From contig NZ_JAOEFC010000002.1 in the NCBI RefSeq assembly GCF_025421715.1, positions 806,001 through 870,000 on the forward strand: 64,000 nt of DNA. The letters run 5' to 3'. The stretch's first letter is position 1, and each line of letters starts with the position of its first letter. Below are positions 24,786 to 33,582 of this stretch, piece after piece. Source of the stretch: Microbacterium festucae (GTDB taxonomy: Bacteria; Actinomycetota; Actinomycetes; Actinomycetales; Microbacteriaceae). The position numbers were made by a program, and so were the translations under genes. Under the pieces are notes generated by a model. The model was not told the origin of the DNA and made no database searches. It saw nothing but the letters and a program-made list of their open reading frames with translations.

Positions 24786-26363
24786 TCAGGCCTGCTCGAC
24801 GCGCGGGAACAGCGGCGAGAGCCCGTTCACGTTCGTGCCGGGGCGCAGCACCCCCCACGCTCCCGCCTCGCGCAGCGGCTGGTCCTGCAGACGCCCGAGC
24901 GACTCGGCGGCGCCGAGGGCGACCCAGAGCTTCTCGGTGGCCACCGGCATGACCGGCGACAGCAGCACCGTGAGGGCGCGCAGGCCCTCTGCGGCGGTGT
25001 AGAGCACGGTGCCCAGGCGCTCGCGCTGGGCGTCGTCCTTGGCCAGCGCCCACGGCTCGTTGACGGTGATGTAGCCGTTGAGCTCGTCGACGATGCGCCA
25101 GATCGCGCCGATCGCCTCGTCGATGCGGAAGCGCTCCATCTCGGCATCCGCGTCGGCGGCGGCCTGGGCGACCACGGTCTGCACGGCACGGTCGACATCG
25201 GTGAGCTCGTGACCGGCGGGCGGCACGATGCCCTCGAAGTAGCGCTCGATCATCGCGATCGTGCGCGAGGCGAGGTTGCCGAAGCCGTTGGCGAGCTCGG
25301 CCTGGTAGCGGGCCGAGAGGTCCTCCCAGGAGAACGAGCCGTCCTGGCCGAACGCGATCGCCGACAGGAAGTAGAAGCGGTAGGCATCCGAGCCGAACAC
25401 GTCGGTGATCTCGTTGGGGGCGATGCCGGTGAGCTTCGACTTCGACATCTTCTCGCCGCCGACCAGCAGCCAGCCGTGCGCGAACACGCCCCGGGGCACG
25501 TCGAGCCCGGCGGCCATCAGCATGGCGGGCCAGATGACGGCGTGGAAGCGCAGGATGTCCTTGCCGACCACGTGGTAGGCCGGCCACCGGCGCGCGAACT
25601 GCTCGGGGTCGGTGCCGTAGCCCACCGCGGTGGCGTAGTTCAGCAGCGCGTCGACCCACACGTAGATGACGTGCGAGTCGTCCCACGGCACGCGGATGCC
25701 CCAGTCGAACGCGGAACGCGAGATCGAGAGGTCTTTCAGACCCGACTTCACGAACGAGACGACCTCGTTGCGCGCCGAGTCGGGGCGCACGAAATCGGGC
25801 ACGGTCTTGTAGAGCTCGAGCAGGCGATCGCCGAACTCGCTCAGCTTGAAGAAGTAGTTCTTCTCCTGCAGCAGCTCCAGCGGCTTGGAGTGGATCGCGC
25901 AGACCTTGAGGCCCTCGAACGCGCCGGTGCCGTCGACGATCTCGGCTTCGGGCTTGAACTCCTCGCAGCCCACGCAGTAGAGCGCCTCGTACTCGCCGGC
26001 GTAGATGTAGCCGCGGTCGAACAGGGCCTGCACGAACTGCTGCACGCGCTCCTCGTGGCGGGCCTGCGTGGTGCGGATGAAGTCGTCGTTGGCCACCCCG
26101 AGGGTGTCCAGCAGCGGGAACCACGACTGGGTGACGAGCTTGTCCACCCACTCCTGCGGGGTCACACCGTTGGCGGCGGCGGCGCGCAGCATCTTCTGCC
26201 CGTGCTCGTCGGTGCCGGTGAGCATCCAGGTGTCATCGCCCGCCTGGCGGTGCCAGCGCGCGAGCGTGTCGACCGCGACCGACGTGTAGCCGTGCCCGAT
26301 GTGGGGCAGGTCACTCGGGTAGTAGATCGGGGTCGTGATGTAGAAGGAACGGCCGTTGCTCAC
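24786..26363 (-). CDS. metG: Methionyl-tRNA synthetase
   Basis: 525 residues, class I synthetase charging tRNA(Met). Seen: FYITTPIYYPSDLPHIGHGYTSVAVDTLARW with HIGH at 21-24, WMLTGTDEHGQK, a single metal-knuckle pair YCVGCEEF (about 127-130; the second pair is lost, as in the shorter MetG subtype), VYVWVDALLNYATAVGYG, GKDILRFHAVIWPAMLM and VGGEKMSKSKLTG (KMSKS about 302-306). It has no C-terminal tRNA-binding extension. GTG start, 6 nt after TAGAAT, so probably leaderless. Confidence 0.97.
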   Translation of the reverse strand: MSNGRSFYITTPIYYPSDLPHIGHGYTSVAVDTLARWHRQAGDDTWMLTGTDEHGQKMLRAAAANGVTPQEWVDKLVTQSWFPLLDTLGVANDDFIRTTQARHEERVQQFVQALFDRGYIYAGEYEALYCVGCEEFKPEAEIVDGTGAFEGLKVCAIHSKPLELLQEKNYFFKLSEFGDRLLELYKTVPDFVRPDSARNEVVSFVKSGLKDLSISRSAFDWGIRVPWDDSHVIYVWVDALLNYATAVGYGTDPEQFARRWPAYHVVGKDILRFHAVIWPAMLMAAGLDVPRGVFAHGWLLVGGEKMSKSKLTGIAPNEITDVFGSDAYRFYFLSAIAFGQDGSFSWEDLSARYQAELANGFGNLASRTIAMIERYFEGIVPPAGHELTDVDRAVQTVVAQAAADADAEMERFRIDEAIGAIWRIVDELNGYITVNEPWALAKDDAQRERLGTVLYTAAEGLRALTVLLSPVMPVATEKLWVALGAAESLGRLQDQPLREAGAWGVLRPGTNVNGLSPLFPRVEQA

Positions 26364-26369
26364 CCGATG

Positions 26370-26375
26370 ATTCTA
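26370..26375 (-). promoter_or_regulatory. -10 box (TAGAAT) of metG
   Basis: Minus-strand TAGAAT ends 6 nt before the GTG at 26363, giving a leaderless start. Confidence 0.55.
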
Positions 26376-26422
26376 GGCGGGGCATGCGCCGCCGCCGCGC
26401 GTGTGACGGCGCGGCCGCCGCG

Positions 26423-27436
26423 TCACGCCGTTTCGCGCACGACGAGGCTCGTCGGCAGCACGACGGGCTCGCGCGGGGTGCCGCCGATGACGTCGAGCAG
26501 CATGTCGACCATCTCGTGGCTGATCTGCGACCAGGGCTGGCGCACGGTCGTCAGCGGCGGGTCGTGGGTCTCCGCGAGCCCCGAGTCGTCGAAGCCGGCG
26601 ACGGCGACATCGCCGGGCACCGACTTGCCCGCCTTGCGCAGGGCGGTGATGGCGCCGACGGCGATGACATCGGATGCCGCGAAGACGGCGTCGATGTCGG
26701 GGGCGCGCTCGAGCAGGCGCATCATCGCCTCTTCACCGGCGACGGCCTCGTAGCGCACCTGCTCGACGAGATCGGGGTCGAACCGCTCCCCCATCTCGCC
26801 CCGGAAGCCGACGAGCCGGAACCGGCCGCCGGGGGTGTCGTCGGGGCCGGTGATGACCCCGATGCGACGGTGCCCCTGGTCGAGCAGGTAGCGGGTCATC
26901 ATGGCCGCCGAGGCGGCTTCATCGACCGACACGTTCGGCACGCTCGCCCCGCGCCCGAGCGGGATGCCGGTGCAGACGGTGGGCACCCCGGCGGCCACGA
27001 GCGAGGCCAGCAGCGAGTCGGACTCGTGCGAGGAGACCAGCAGCACGCCGTCGACGTGCCCGGCGCGCACGTACCGCTCGATCTCGGCCTGCTCCTTCGC
27101 GCCGTCGGCGATGAGGAGGACGAGGGTCATGGAGCGGGAGGCGAGGGCCTCGGTGGCCCCGCGCAGCAGCAGTGCGAACGTCGGGTCGGAGAAGAGCAGG
27201 TGCTGCGGCTCGGTGAGCAGGAAGGCGAGGGAGTTGGAGCGCCCCGTCGCGAGGCTGCGCGCCGCGTGGTTGGCGGTGTAGCCGGTGGAGCTGATGGCCG
27301 CCTCGACGGCGGTGCGCGCCTCGGGCGAGACCCAGTGCCCGCCGTTGATGACCCTCGAGACCGTGCCGTACGACACGCCGGCGACGGCCGCGACGTCGCG
27401 GATCGTCGGTTTGCGTGTGCTGTCGATGGAACCCAC
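26423..27436 (-). CDS. LacI-family repressor of the galactan locus
   Basis: 337 residues: helix-turn-helix PTIRDVAAVAGVSYGTVSRVINGGHWVSPEARTAVEAAI, hinge NHAARSLATGRSN, then a sugar-sensing domain (LAFLLTEPQHLLFSDP, VDGVLLVSSHESDSLL, PNVSVDEAASAAMMTRYLLDQGHRRIGVITGP, DAVFAASDVIAVGA, VAGFDDSGLAETHDPPLTTVRQP). It is divergent from the GH42/ABC operon, with two 16-bp CG-centred palindromes between them. The same palindrome precedes the GH53 gene. It most likely represses all three functions until galactose or galacto-oligosaccharide is present (inference). GTG start, 6 nt after TAGAGT. Confidence 0.93.
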   Translation of the reverse strand: MGSIDSTRKPTIRDVAAVAGVSYGTVSRVINGGHWVSPEARTAVEAAISSTGYTANHAARSLATGRSNSLAFLLTEPQHLLFSDPTFALLLRGATEALASRSMTLVLLIADGAKEQAEIERYVRAGHVDGVLLVSSHESDSLLASLVAAGVPTVCTGIPLGRGASVPNVSVDEAASAAMMTRYLLDQGHRRIGVITGPDDTPGGRFRLVGFRGEMGERFDPDLVEQVRYEAVAGEEAMMRLLERAPDIDAVFAASDVIAVGAITALRKAGKSVPGDVAVAGFDDSGLAETHDPPLTTVRQPWSQISHEMVDMLLDVIGGTPREPVVLPTSLVVRETA

Positions 27437-27442
27437 GCGCCG

Positions 27443-27448
27443 ACTCTA
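27443..27448 (-). promoter_or_regulatory. -10 box (TAGAGT) of the galactan repressor gene
   Basis: Minus-strand TAGAGT is 6 nt before the GTG at 27436, with GTGAAG 18 bp further up as a possible -35. Confidence 0.5.
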
Positions 27449-27482
27449 CCCCCGCCGGGGCAGCCGCTTCACGTCCTGATAC

Positions 27483-27497
27483 TGTGGTCTGACCACA
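27483..27497. promoter_or_regulatory. Perfect 15-bp palindrome, GntR/FadR-like
   Basis: TGTGGTCTGACCACA has 7-bp arms around a single T. The core TGGTCTGACCA resembles operators of FadR/GntR-type regulators and is unlike the CG-centred LacI sites beside it, so a second regulator may act on this divergent promoter region. Confidence 0.55.
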
Positions 27498-27501
27498 TAC
27501 C

Positions 27502-27517
27502 CTGTAACCGATCACAG
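27502..27517. promoter_or_regulatory. LacI operator upstream of the GH42 promoter
   Basis: CTGTAACCGATCACAG, one of two related sites flanking the GH42 promoter. The centre-to-centre distance to the downstream site is 70 bp, close to a whole number of helical turns, so looping is possible. Confidence 0.75.
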
Positions 27518-27531
27518 TTGGGTAACACCGC

Positions 27532-27560
27532 GTGACAACATCGCGACCCCCGGTTACGAT
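27532..27560 (+). promoter_or_regulatory. Promoter of the GH42-ABC operon
   Basis: GTGACA (27532-27537), a 17-bp spacer and TACGAT (27555-27560) form a good sigma70-type promoter. Transcription should begin near 27567, just before the second operator. Confidence 0.7.
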
Positions 27561-27571
27561 TCAGGAAGTCA

Positions 27572-27587
27572 CTGTGACCGGTTACAG
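27572..27587. promoter_or_regulatory. LacI operator downstream of the GH42 start site
   Basis: CTGTGACCGGTTACAG starts about 5 bp after the predicted transcription start, the classical place for a roadblock operator. It is near-identical to the GH53 operator CTGTGACCGGTCACAG. Confidence 0.8.
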
Positions 27588-27625
27588 CCGACCGGTCCCC
27601 GACGAAGACGACGCCCGACACGACG

Positions 27626-29665
27626 ATGAAGACGAGCACGATGACGACGCAGCACTGGCCCTCCCTCCCCGGCATCGCCTACGGCGGTGACTACACCCCG
27701 GAGCAGTGGTCGCCCGAGACCTGGCGCGAAGACGTCACCCTCATGCGCGAGGCCGGCGTCAACATGGTCAGCATCGGCATCTTCGCGTGGGGCCTCATCG
27801 AGGTGCGCGAGGGCGAGTTCGACTTCACCTGGCTCGACGAGGTCGTCGACCTCCTGCACGCGAACGGCATCGCCGTCGACATGGGCACGCCCACCGCCTC
27901 GCCGCCGGCCTGGTTCTTCGCGAACCACCCCGACGCCCGCGCCGTCACCCGCGACGGCGTCGCCCTCGGCTTCGGCGCCCGCGGCATGGCCTCGCACTCC
28001 GCCCCCGCCTACCGCCAGGCCGCGGTGCGCATCGCCACCGAGCTCGCCCGTCGCTACGGCGACCACCCCGCCGTCGTGCTGTGGCACGTACACAACGAGT
28101 ACGGCGTGCCGGTGGGCGAGGACTACTCCCCGCACGCCGTGCGCGAGTGGCGCCTGTGGCTGCAGCAGCGCTACGGCAGCCTCGACGGCCTCAACCGCGC
28201 CTGGGGCACCGCGTTCTGGGGTCAGCACTACGGCGACTGGGAGCACGTCGGCGCCCCCGCCGCCGCCGCCAGCGTCGTCAACCCCGCCCAGCGCCTCGAC
28301 TTCGCCCGCTTCACCGACCACCAGCTGCGCCAGTGCTTCATCGCCGAGCGCGACGCGATCCGCGCGCACAGCGACCGGCCGATCACCACCAACTTCATGG
28401 CCAACCAGCACGGCGGCTGCGACCTGTGGAAGTGGGCGGCCGAGGTCGACGTCGTCTCCGACGACCACTACCTGTGGGCCGCCGACGAAGAGGGCGAGAT
28501 CGGCCTGGCGATCGCCGCCGACCTCTCCCGCTCGGTGGGCGGCGGCGCCCCGTGGATCCTCATGGAGCACTCCACCTCGGCGGTGAACTGGCAGCCCCGC
28601 AACATCGCCAAGCGCGCCGGCGAGATGGCCCGCAACTCCCTGTCGCACCTCGGGCGCGGCGCCGACGGCATCCTCTTCTTCCAGTGGCGCGCCTCGCGTT
28701 CGGGAGCCGAGAAGTTCCACTCGGCGATGCTCCCCCACGCCGGCACGACCTCCCGGGTGTTCCGCGAGGTCGTCGACCTCGGCGCCAAGCTCGGCGCGCT
28801 CGACGAGGTGCGCGGCTCGCGCGTGCACGCCGACGTGGCGATCCTGTGGGACTTCGAGTCGTTCTGGGCACAGGACCTCGAGTGGCGCCCCTCCGAAGAC
28901 GTCGACCACGACGAGCGCATCCGCGCGTTCTACGAGAAGCTGTGGCGCGACGGCATCACCGTCGACTTCGCCCTTCCCGGCCACGACCTCTCCGGCTACA
29001 AGCTGGTGCTCGCCCCCGCGCAGTACGCGCTGAGCGCCGCGGATGCCGCGAACCTCGGCCGCTACGTCGACGGCGGCGGCACGCTCGTCGTCTCCTTCTT
29101 CTCCGGCGTCGTCGACGAGAACGACGCGGTGCACCCGGGCGGGTTCGCCGCCCCGCTGCAGCCGGCCCTCGGCCTGCGCGTGGAGGAGCACCTGCCGCTG
29201 CGCGAGGGCGACCGCCACGAGGTCTCCTTCGACGGCATCCGTCTCACCGCCGACGTGTGGCAGGAAGACCTCGTGCTCGCCGGCGCCGACGTGCGCGGCA
29301 CCTACCTCGGCGGACCCGCCGAGGGGCGCCCCGCCATCACCCGTCACGCCCACGGCGCGGGCGCGGGCTGGTACATCAGCACGCGACCGGATGCCGACGG
29401 CCTCGCGGCCATCCTCGACGAGGTGTATGCCGACGCCGGCATCCGCCCCGCCGGTCACCCGAGCGGCCTCGAGGTCGTCGTGCGCCGCGGCGCGGACGCC
29501 GACTTCACCGTCGCGATCAACCACACCAGCGAGACCGTTTCGTTGCAGATTTCGGGGACGGACCTGCTGACACAGGCCGTCGCCGAGGGCACGCTAGAGG
29601 TGGCCGGGGGCGACGTCGCCGTCGTCCGCACGCCACACGCAGCCCAGGACCTCGATCAGCCCTGA
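27626..29665 (+). CDS. GH42 beta-galactosidase
   Basis: 679 residues, cytoplasmic (no signal). Domain A barrel: GIAYGGDYTPEQWSPETWREDVTLMREAGVNMVSIGIFAWGLIEVREGEFDFTWLD, PTASPPAWFF, acid/base Glu158 in WHVHNEYGVP and nucleophile Glu314 in ILMEHSTSAVNW. A domain B trimerisation region (VDLGAKLGALDEVRG onwards) and a small C-terminal domain follow. GH42 enzymes remove terminal beta-galactose, often from galactan oligosaccharides brought in by a dedicated ABC importer. The importer genes follow within 73 bp. The ATG at 27626 has only a weak ribosome site; a second in-frame ATG lies at 27641. Confidence 0.95.
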   Translation: MKTSTMTTQHWPSLPGIAYGGDYTPEQWSPETWREDVTLMREAGVNMVSIGIFAWGLIEVREGEFDFTWLDEVVDLLHANGIAVDMGTPTASPPAWFFANHPDARAVTRDGVALGFGARGMASHSAPAYRQAAVRIATELARRYGDHPAVVLWHVHNEYGVPVGEDYSPHAVREWRLWLQQRYGSLDGLNRAWGTAFWGQHYGDWEHVGAPAAAASVVNPAQRLDFARFTDHQLRQCFIAERDAIRAHSDRPITTNFMANQHGGCDLWKWAAEVDVVSDDHYLWAADEEGEIGLAIAADLSRSVGGGAPWILMEHSTSAVNWQPRNIAKRAGEMARNSLSHLGRGADGILFFQWRASRSGAEKFHSAMLPHAGTTSRVFREVVDLGAKLGALDEVRGSRVHADVAILWDFESFWAQDLEWRPSEDVDHDERIRAFYEKLWRDGITVDFALPGHDLSGYKLVLAPAQYALSAADAANLGRYVDGGGTLVVSFFSGVVDENDAVHPGGFAAPLQPALGLRVEEHLPLREGDRHEVSFDGIRLTADVWQEDLVLAGADVRGTYLGGPAEGRPAITRHAHGAGAGWYISTRPDADGLAAILDEVYADAGIRPAGHPSGLEVVVRRGADADFTVAINHTSETVSLQISGTDLLTQAVAEGTLEVAGGDVAVVRTPHAAQDLDQP

Positions 29666-29737
29666 TCGAGGCCATCCCGCGACCAGGAAAGACCCTGATC
29701 GCACCGCACTGAGATCCCACCAAGGAAGGAAAATCCC

Positions 29738-30970
29738 ATGCGCAAGATGGGCATCGGCATCGCCGCCCTGGCGACGACCACCCTGCTGCTGGCGGGCTGC
29801 TCCGGCAGCTCGACTCCGGCCGAGAGCGACAGCGCTCCCGACGCCAGCGGCGTCACCCTCACCATCTGGACCGACGAGAACCGCAAGCCGGCGATCGAGG
29901 CGGCGGCGAAGACGTTCGAGGAGGAGACCGGCGGCAAGATCGAGCTGGTCCAGAAGAACTTCGAGGACATCCGCAACGACTTCACCAACCAGGTGCCCAC
30001 CGGCGAGGGCCCCGACATCACGATCGGCGCGCACGACTGGCTGGGCAGCCTCGTCGAGGCCGGCGTCGTGTCGACTCTCGACCTCGGCGACGTGGCGGAC
30101 AGCTTCTCGCAGGTCTCGCGCGACGCGTTCACCTACGACGGCCAGCTCTACGCGCTGCCCTACTCGCAGGAGACCATCGCCCTCATCCAGAACACCGACC
30201 TCGTCGGCGAAGACGCCCCCGCCACGTGGGACGACGCCATCGCCGCGGGCCGGGCTGCGGGTGTCGAGCGCCCCATCGTGATCAACACCGCCGGCCAGAC
30301 CGGTGACGCCTACACGATGTACGGCTTCCAGACCTCGTTCGGCGCCCCGGTGTTCGTGCAGGACTCGTCGGGCGGCTACACCTCCGAGGTCGGCATGGGC
30401 GGCGAGGCCGGCAACGCGTTCGCGCAGTGGCTGGGCGCCAACGGCGAGACCGGCACCGGCGACATCTCCACCACCGTCGACTACGACATCAACAACGAGC
30501 TGTTCGCGTCCGGCAAGGCCGCCTACACCGTGCAGGGCCCGTGGGCCGTCGAGGCGCTCACCGCGCAGGGCGTGAACATCAAGGTCAACCCCATCCCCTC
30601 GGCCGGCGGCGAGACCGCGGCACCGTTCGTGGGCGTGCAGGGCTTCTACATCAGCTCGCAGAGCAAGAACGCCCTCGTCGCACAGGAGTTCCTGACCAAC
30701 TACCTCGCCACCTACGACGCCCAGAAGGCGCTGTACGAGGCCGACCCGCGCATCCCCGCGTGGACCGAGCTGGCCGACGAGGTCTCCTCCGACCCGGTCA
30801 TCGCCGGTTTCGTCGCCTCCTCGGAGAACGGCGTCCCGATGCCGAACATCCCCGAGATGGGCTCGGTCTGGGACCTGTGGAACGCCGCGCAGGTGCAGAT
30901 CATCAAGGGCGCCGACCCGGTCGGCACCTGGGACAAGATGGTCACCGACCTGCAGGCCACACTCGGCTGA
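29738..30970 (+). CDS. Sugar ABC transporter substrate-binding lipoprotein (MalE/GanS type)
   Basis: 410 residues, strong AAGGAAGGAAA ribosome site. The lipoprotein signal ends LLLAGC with Cys21, so the protein is anchored outside the membrane. The mature protein is a type 1 maltose/galacto-oligosaccharide-binding fold: VTLTIWTDENRKPAIEAAAKTFEEETG, GPDITIGAHDWLGSLVEAG, YALPYSQETIALIQNTDL, FASGKAAYTVQGPWAVEAL and PFVGVQGFYISSQSKN. Its place directly behind GH42 and its similarity in layout to GanS-GanP-GanQ point to beta-1,4-galacto-oligosaccharides as cargo (inference). Confidence 0.93.
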   Translation: MRKMGIGIAALATTTLLLAGCSGSSTPAESDSAPDASGVTLTIWTDENRKPAIEAAAKTFEEETGGKIELVQKNFEDIRNDFTNQVPTGEGPDITIGAHDWLGSLVEAGVVSTLDLGDVADSFSQVSRDAFTYDGQLYALPYSQETIALIQNTDLVGEDAPATWDDAIAAGRAAGVERPIVINTAGQTGDAYTMYGFQTSFGAPVFVQDSSGGYTSEVGMGGEAGNAFAQWLGANGETGTGDISTTVDYDINNELFASGKAAYTVQGPWAVEALTAQGVNIKVNPIPSAGGETAAPFVGVQGFYISSQSKNALVAQEFLTNYLATYDAQKALYEADPRIPAWTELADEVSSDPVIAGFVASSENGVPMPNIPEMGSVWDLWNAAQVQIIKGADPVGTWDKMVTDLQATLG

Positions 30971-31038
30971 TCCCCTCCCGAGGGCGGGGGGCCTCTCCCC
31001 CGCCCTCGGGCTCACCGCTTCCCTCGAAGGAGATGCAC

Positions 31039-32664
31039 ATGTCGGTACCGCAGGGCACCGTCTCGGACACCGCGCCGGCCACCCCGGCGCTGTCCCCCCG
31101 CGGCAGCGAGCCGCACGGCCGCCGCTGGCGCGGCCTGGGTTGGGGCTTCCTCGTGAAGCTCGCCATCATGGGCGTGGTCAACGCCTTCGGCCTCATGGGC
31201 ATCTTCGCGGCGGCGCAGGCGCAGTCGTGGCTGATCCTCTCGGTCGCCGTCCTCCTGCTCGTCATCGCCGACGTCGTCTACTTCACCAAGCGCGCCCTGC
31301 CGCTGAAGTACCTGCTGCCGGGCCTCGCCTTCCTCCTGATCTTCCAGGTCTTCATCTTCGGCTACACCGCCTACATCTCCTTCACCAACTACGGCGCCGG
31401 TCACGTCGGCTCGCAGGAGCAGGCCGTGCAGGCCGCCCTCGCCCAGGGCGAGCGGCGGGTCGACGGCGCTGCCACCTACCCGCTCGCGATCGTCGAACGC
31501 GGCGGTGAGCTCGGCTTCGCCATCAACGACGACGGCGACATCAAGGCCGGCTCCCCCGACGAGCCCCTCTCCACCGTCGCCGAGGGCGCGTCCTCGGGCG
31601 CCCCCACCGAGGTGCCCGGCTGGACGATCGTCTCTCGCAACGAGCTGCTGAGCGACCAGGCCCTGCAGGCAGAGGTCGTGGAGCTGCGCGTGCCGGTCTC
31701 CGACGACCCCAACGACGGCTCGATCCGCACCCGCGACGGCTCCACCGGTTCGGTGTACCTGTCGACGATGGAGTGGGATGCCGACGCGCAGACCATCACC
31801 GACACCGCCACCGGCACCGTCTACCACGCCTCCGACAGCGGCAGCTTCGTCGCCGACGACGGCACGGCCCTGCCCACCGGCTGGGTCGTCAACGTCGGCT
31901 TCGACAACTTCCTGCGCCTGTTCACCGACCCGGCGATGTTCCAGCCGCTGGCCATGGTGACCCTGTGGACCTTCGCGTGGGCGCTGCTGTCGGTGATCGT
32001 GCCGTTCGCGCTCGGCCTGCTGTTCGCGCTCATCTTCAACGACGACCGCCTCAAGGGCCGCAAGATCCTGCGGACGCTGTTCATCCTCCCCTACGCGTTC
32101 CCGGCGTTCATGTCGGCGCTGCTGTTCCGCGGCATGTTCAACGCCGAGTTCGGCGTGATCAACGAGCTGTTCTTCGGCGGCGCGAACATCGACTGGCTCG
32201 GCGACCCGTGGCTGGCCCGGTTCGCGGTGCTGTTCGTGAACATCTGGCTCACCTACCCGTACTACTTCCTGGTGTGCACGGGCGCCCTGCAGGCCCTGCC
32301 CGCCGACACGCTGGAGGCGGCCTCGATCGACGGTGCCGGCAAGACCCGCCAGCTGCGCTCGATCATCCTGCCCCTGGTGCTGGTGGCCACCGCGCCGCTG
32401 CTGATCTCGTCGTTCGCGTTCAGCTTCAACAACTTCACCGTCATCTACATGTTCAACAACGGCGGGCCGGCGATCCCGGGCGCACCGTACGCCCTGGGCT
32501 CCACCGACATCCTGATCTCCGCGATCTGGGACATCTCCGGAGTGGCGGGGGGCCGAGCCGATTACGGTCTGGCCAGCGCCCTGTCGATCCTCGTGTTCAT
32601 CGTGGTCGGGGTCATCTCCGCCATCGCCTTCCGTCAGACCAAGAAGCTCGAGGAGTACCAGTGA
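31039..32664 (+). CDS. Sugar ABC permease, MalF/GanP type with large extracytoplasmic loop
   Basis: 541 residues. Three membrane helices (about residues 37-120: LVKLAIMGVVNAFGLMGIFAAAQ, WLILSVAVLLLVIADVVYF, LLPGLAFLLIFQVFIFGYTAYISF) are followed by about 180 extracytoplasmic residues comparable to the MalF P2 domain. The transport core comes next (VTLWTFAWALLSVIVPFALGLLFALIF; FILPYAFPAFMSALLFRGMF; EAA loop LPADTLEAASIDGAGKTRQLRSIILPL, which docks the ATPase). The ATG at 31039 is 6 nt from AAGGAG; another ATG lies at 31033. The stop overlaps the next ATG by one base. No ATPase gene is in the operon, so a shared MsiK-like ATPase elsewhere is expected. Confidence 0.92.
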   Translation: MSVPQGTVSDTAPATPALSPRGSEPHGRRWRGLGWGFLVKLAIMGVVNAFGLMGIFAAAQAQSWLILSVAVLLLVIADVVYFTKRALPLKYLLPGLAFLLIFQVFIFGYTAYISFTNYGAGHVGSQEQAVQAALAQGERRVDGAATYPLAIVERGGELGFAINDDGDIKAGSPDEPLSTVAEGASSGAPTEVPGWTIVSRNELLSDQALQAEVVELRVPVSDDPNDGSIRTRDGSTGSVYLSTMEWDADAQTITDTATGTVYHASDSGSFVADDGTALPTGWVVNVGFDNFLRLFTDPAMFQPLAMVTLWTFAWALLSVIVPFALGLLFALIFNDDRLKGRKILRTLFILPYAFPAFMSALLFRGMFNAEFGVINELFFGGANIDWLGDPWLARFAVLFVNIWLTYPYYFLVCTGALQALPADTLEAASIDGAGKTRQLRSIILPLVLVATAPLLISSFAFSFNNFTVIYMFNNGGPAIPGAPYALGSTDILISAIWDISGVAGGRADYGLASALSILVFIVVGVISAIAFRQTKKLEEYQ

Positions 32665-33569
32665 TGTCCGCTCCCGCACAGACCGCGCCGAAGATCGCCC
32701 TCGACGCCTCGCGCCGCAAGGCCGTCCGCAAGCGCTGGGCGCTCGATGTCGGCTGGAAGTACCTGCTGGCGCTGGTCATCCTCTTCTACGCGATCTTCCC
32801 GCTCGTGTACGTGGTGTCGGCCTCGCTCAACCCCAACGGGTCGCTGGCCGCCTCGAACAACCTGTTCTCGGCGTTCGACTTCGCCAACTACGCGGCCCTG
32901 GCCGGCACCCGCTACTGGACCTGGTACGCCAACACGCTCATCGTCGGCGGCGGTGCCGCCATCGGCGCCGTGCTCATGGGCGCCGCCGCGGCCTACGCCT
33001 TCTCGCGCTTCCGCTTCAAGGGGCGCCGCGCGGGGCTCACGTCGCTGCTGATCATCCAGATGTTCCCGCAGGCGCTGGCGTTCGTCGCGATCTTCCTCAT
33101 GCTGCTCGCCCTCGGCGAGGTGTTCCCGGCGCTGGGGCTCAACTCGAAGATCGCGCTGATCTGCGTCTACCTCGGCGGCGCGCTGGGTGTGAACACGTTC
33201 CTCATGTACGGGTTCTTCAACACCATCCCGCAGGAGCTCGACGAGTCGGCCAAGATCGACGGCGCCACCCACGCGCAGATCTTCTGGCGCATCATCATGC
33301 CGCTGGTGACCCCGATCCTGGCCGTGGTGGGGCTGCTCGCCTTCATCGCCTCGTTCGGCGACTACATCGTCTCGAAGATCGTGCTGGTCTCCGAAGACAA
33401 CTGGACCCTCGCCGTCGGCATGTTCCAGTGGGTCTCCAACCAGCTCTCCAGCAACTGGGGGCTGTTCGCCGCCGGCGCGATCCTCGCCTCGATCCCGGTG
33501 CTCGTGCTCTTCCTGACGCTGCAGCGCTACATCATCGGGGGTCTGACCGCCGGCTCCGTCAAGGGCTGA
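32664..33569 (+). CDS. Sugar ABC permease, MalG/GanQ type
   Basis: 301 residues with six membrane helices: LLALVILFYAIFPLVYVVSASL, TLIVGGGAAIGAVLMGAAAAYAFSRF, LLIIQMFPQALAFVAIFLMLLAL, then the EAA loop IPQELDESAKIDGATHAQIFWRIIMPLVTP and two further helices, ending in ITLQRY-like LTLQRYIIGGLTAGSVKG, the usual MalG C-terminus. It pairs with the MalF-type permease and overlaps it by one base (TGATG). It is the last gene of the galactan operon and is followed by a hairpin. Confidence 0.94.
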   Translation: MSAPAQTAPKIALDASRRKAVRKRWALDVGWKYLLALVILFYAIFPLVYVVSASLNPNGSLAASNNLFSAFDFANYAALAGTRYWTWYANTLIVGGGAAIGAVLMGAAAAYAFSRFRFKGRRAGLTSLLIIQMFPQALAFVAIFLMLLALGEVFPALGLNSKIALICVYLGGALGVNTFLMYGFFNTIPQELDESAKIDGATHAQIFWRIIMPLVTPILAVVGLLAFIASFGDYIVSKIVLVSEDNWTLAVGMFQWVSNQLSSNWGLFAAGAILASIPVLVLFLTLQRYIIGGLTAGSVKG

Positions 33570-33582
33570 GCTCACGCCGCCC

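Noticed and set aside
24721-26422. T-box or SAM riboswitch before metG
   Set aside because: The start codon lies 6 nt after the -10 box, so there is no leader long enough to hold one.
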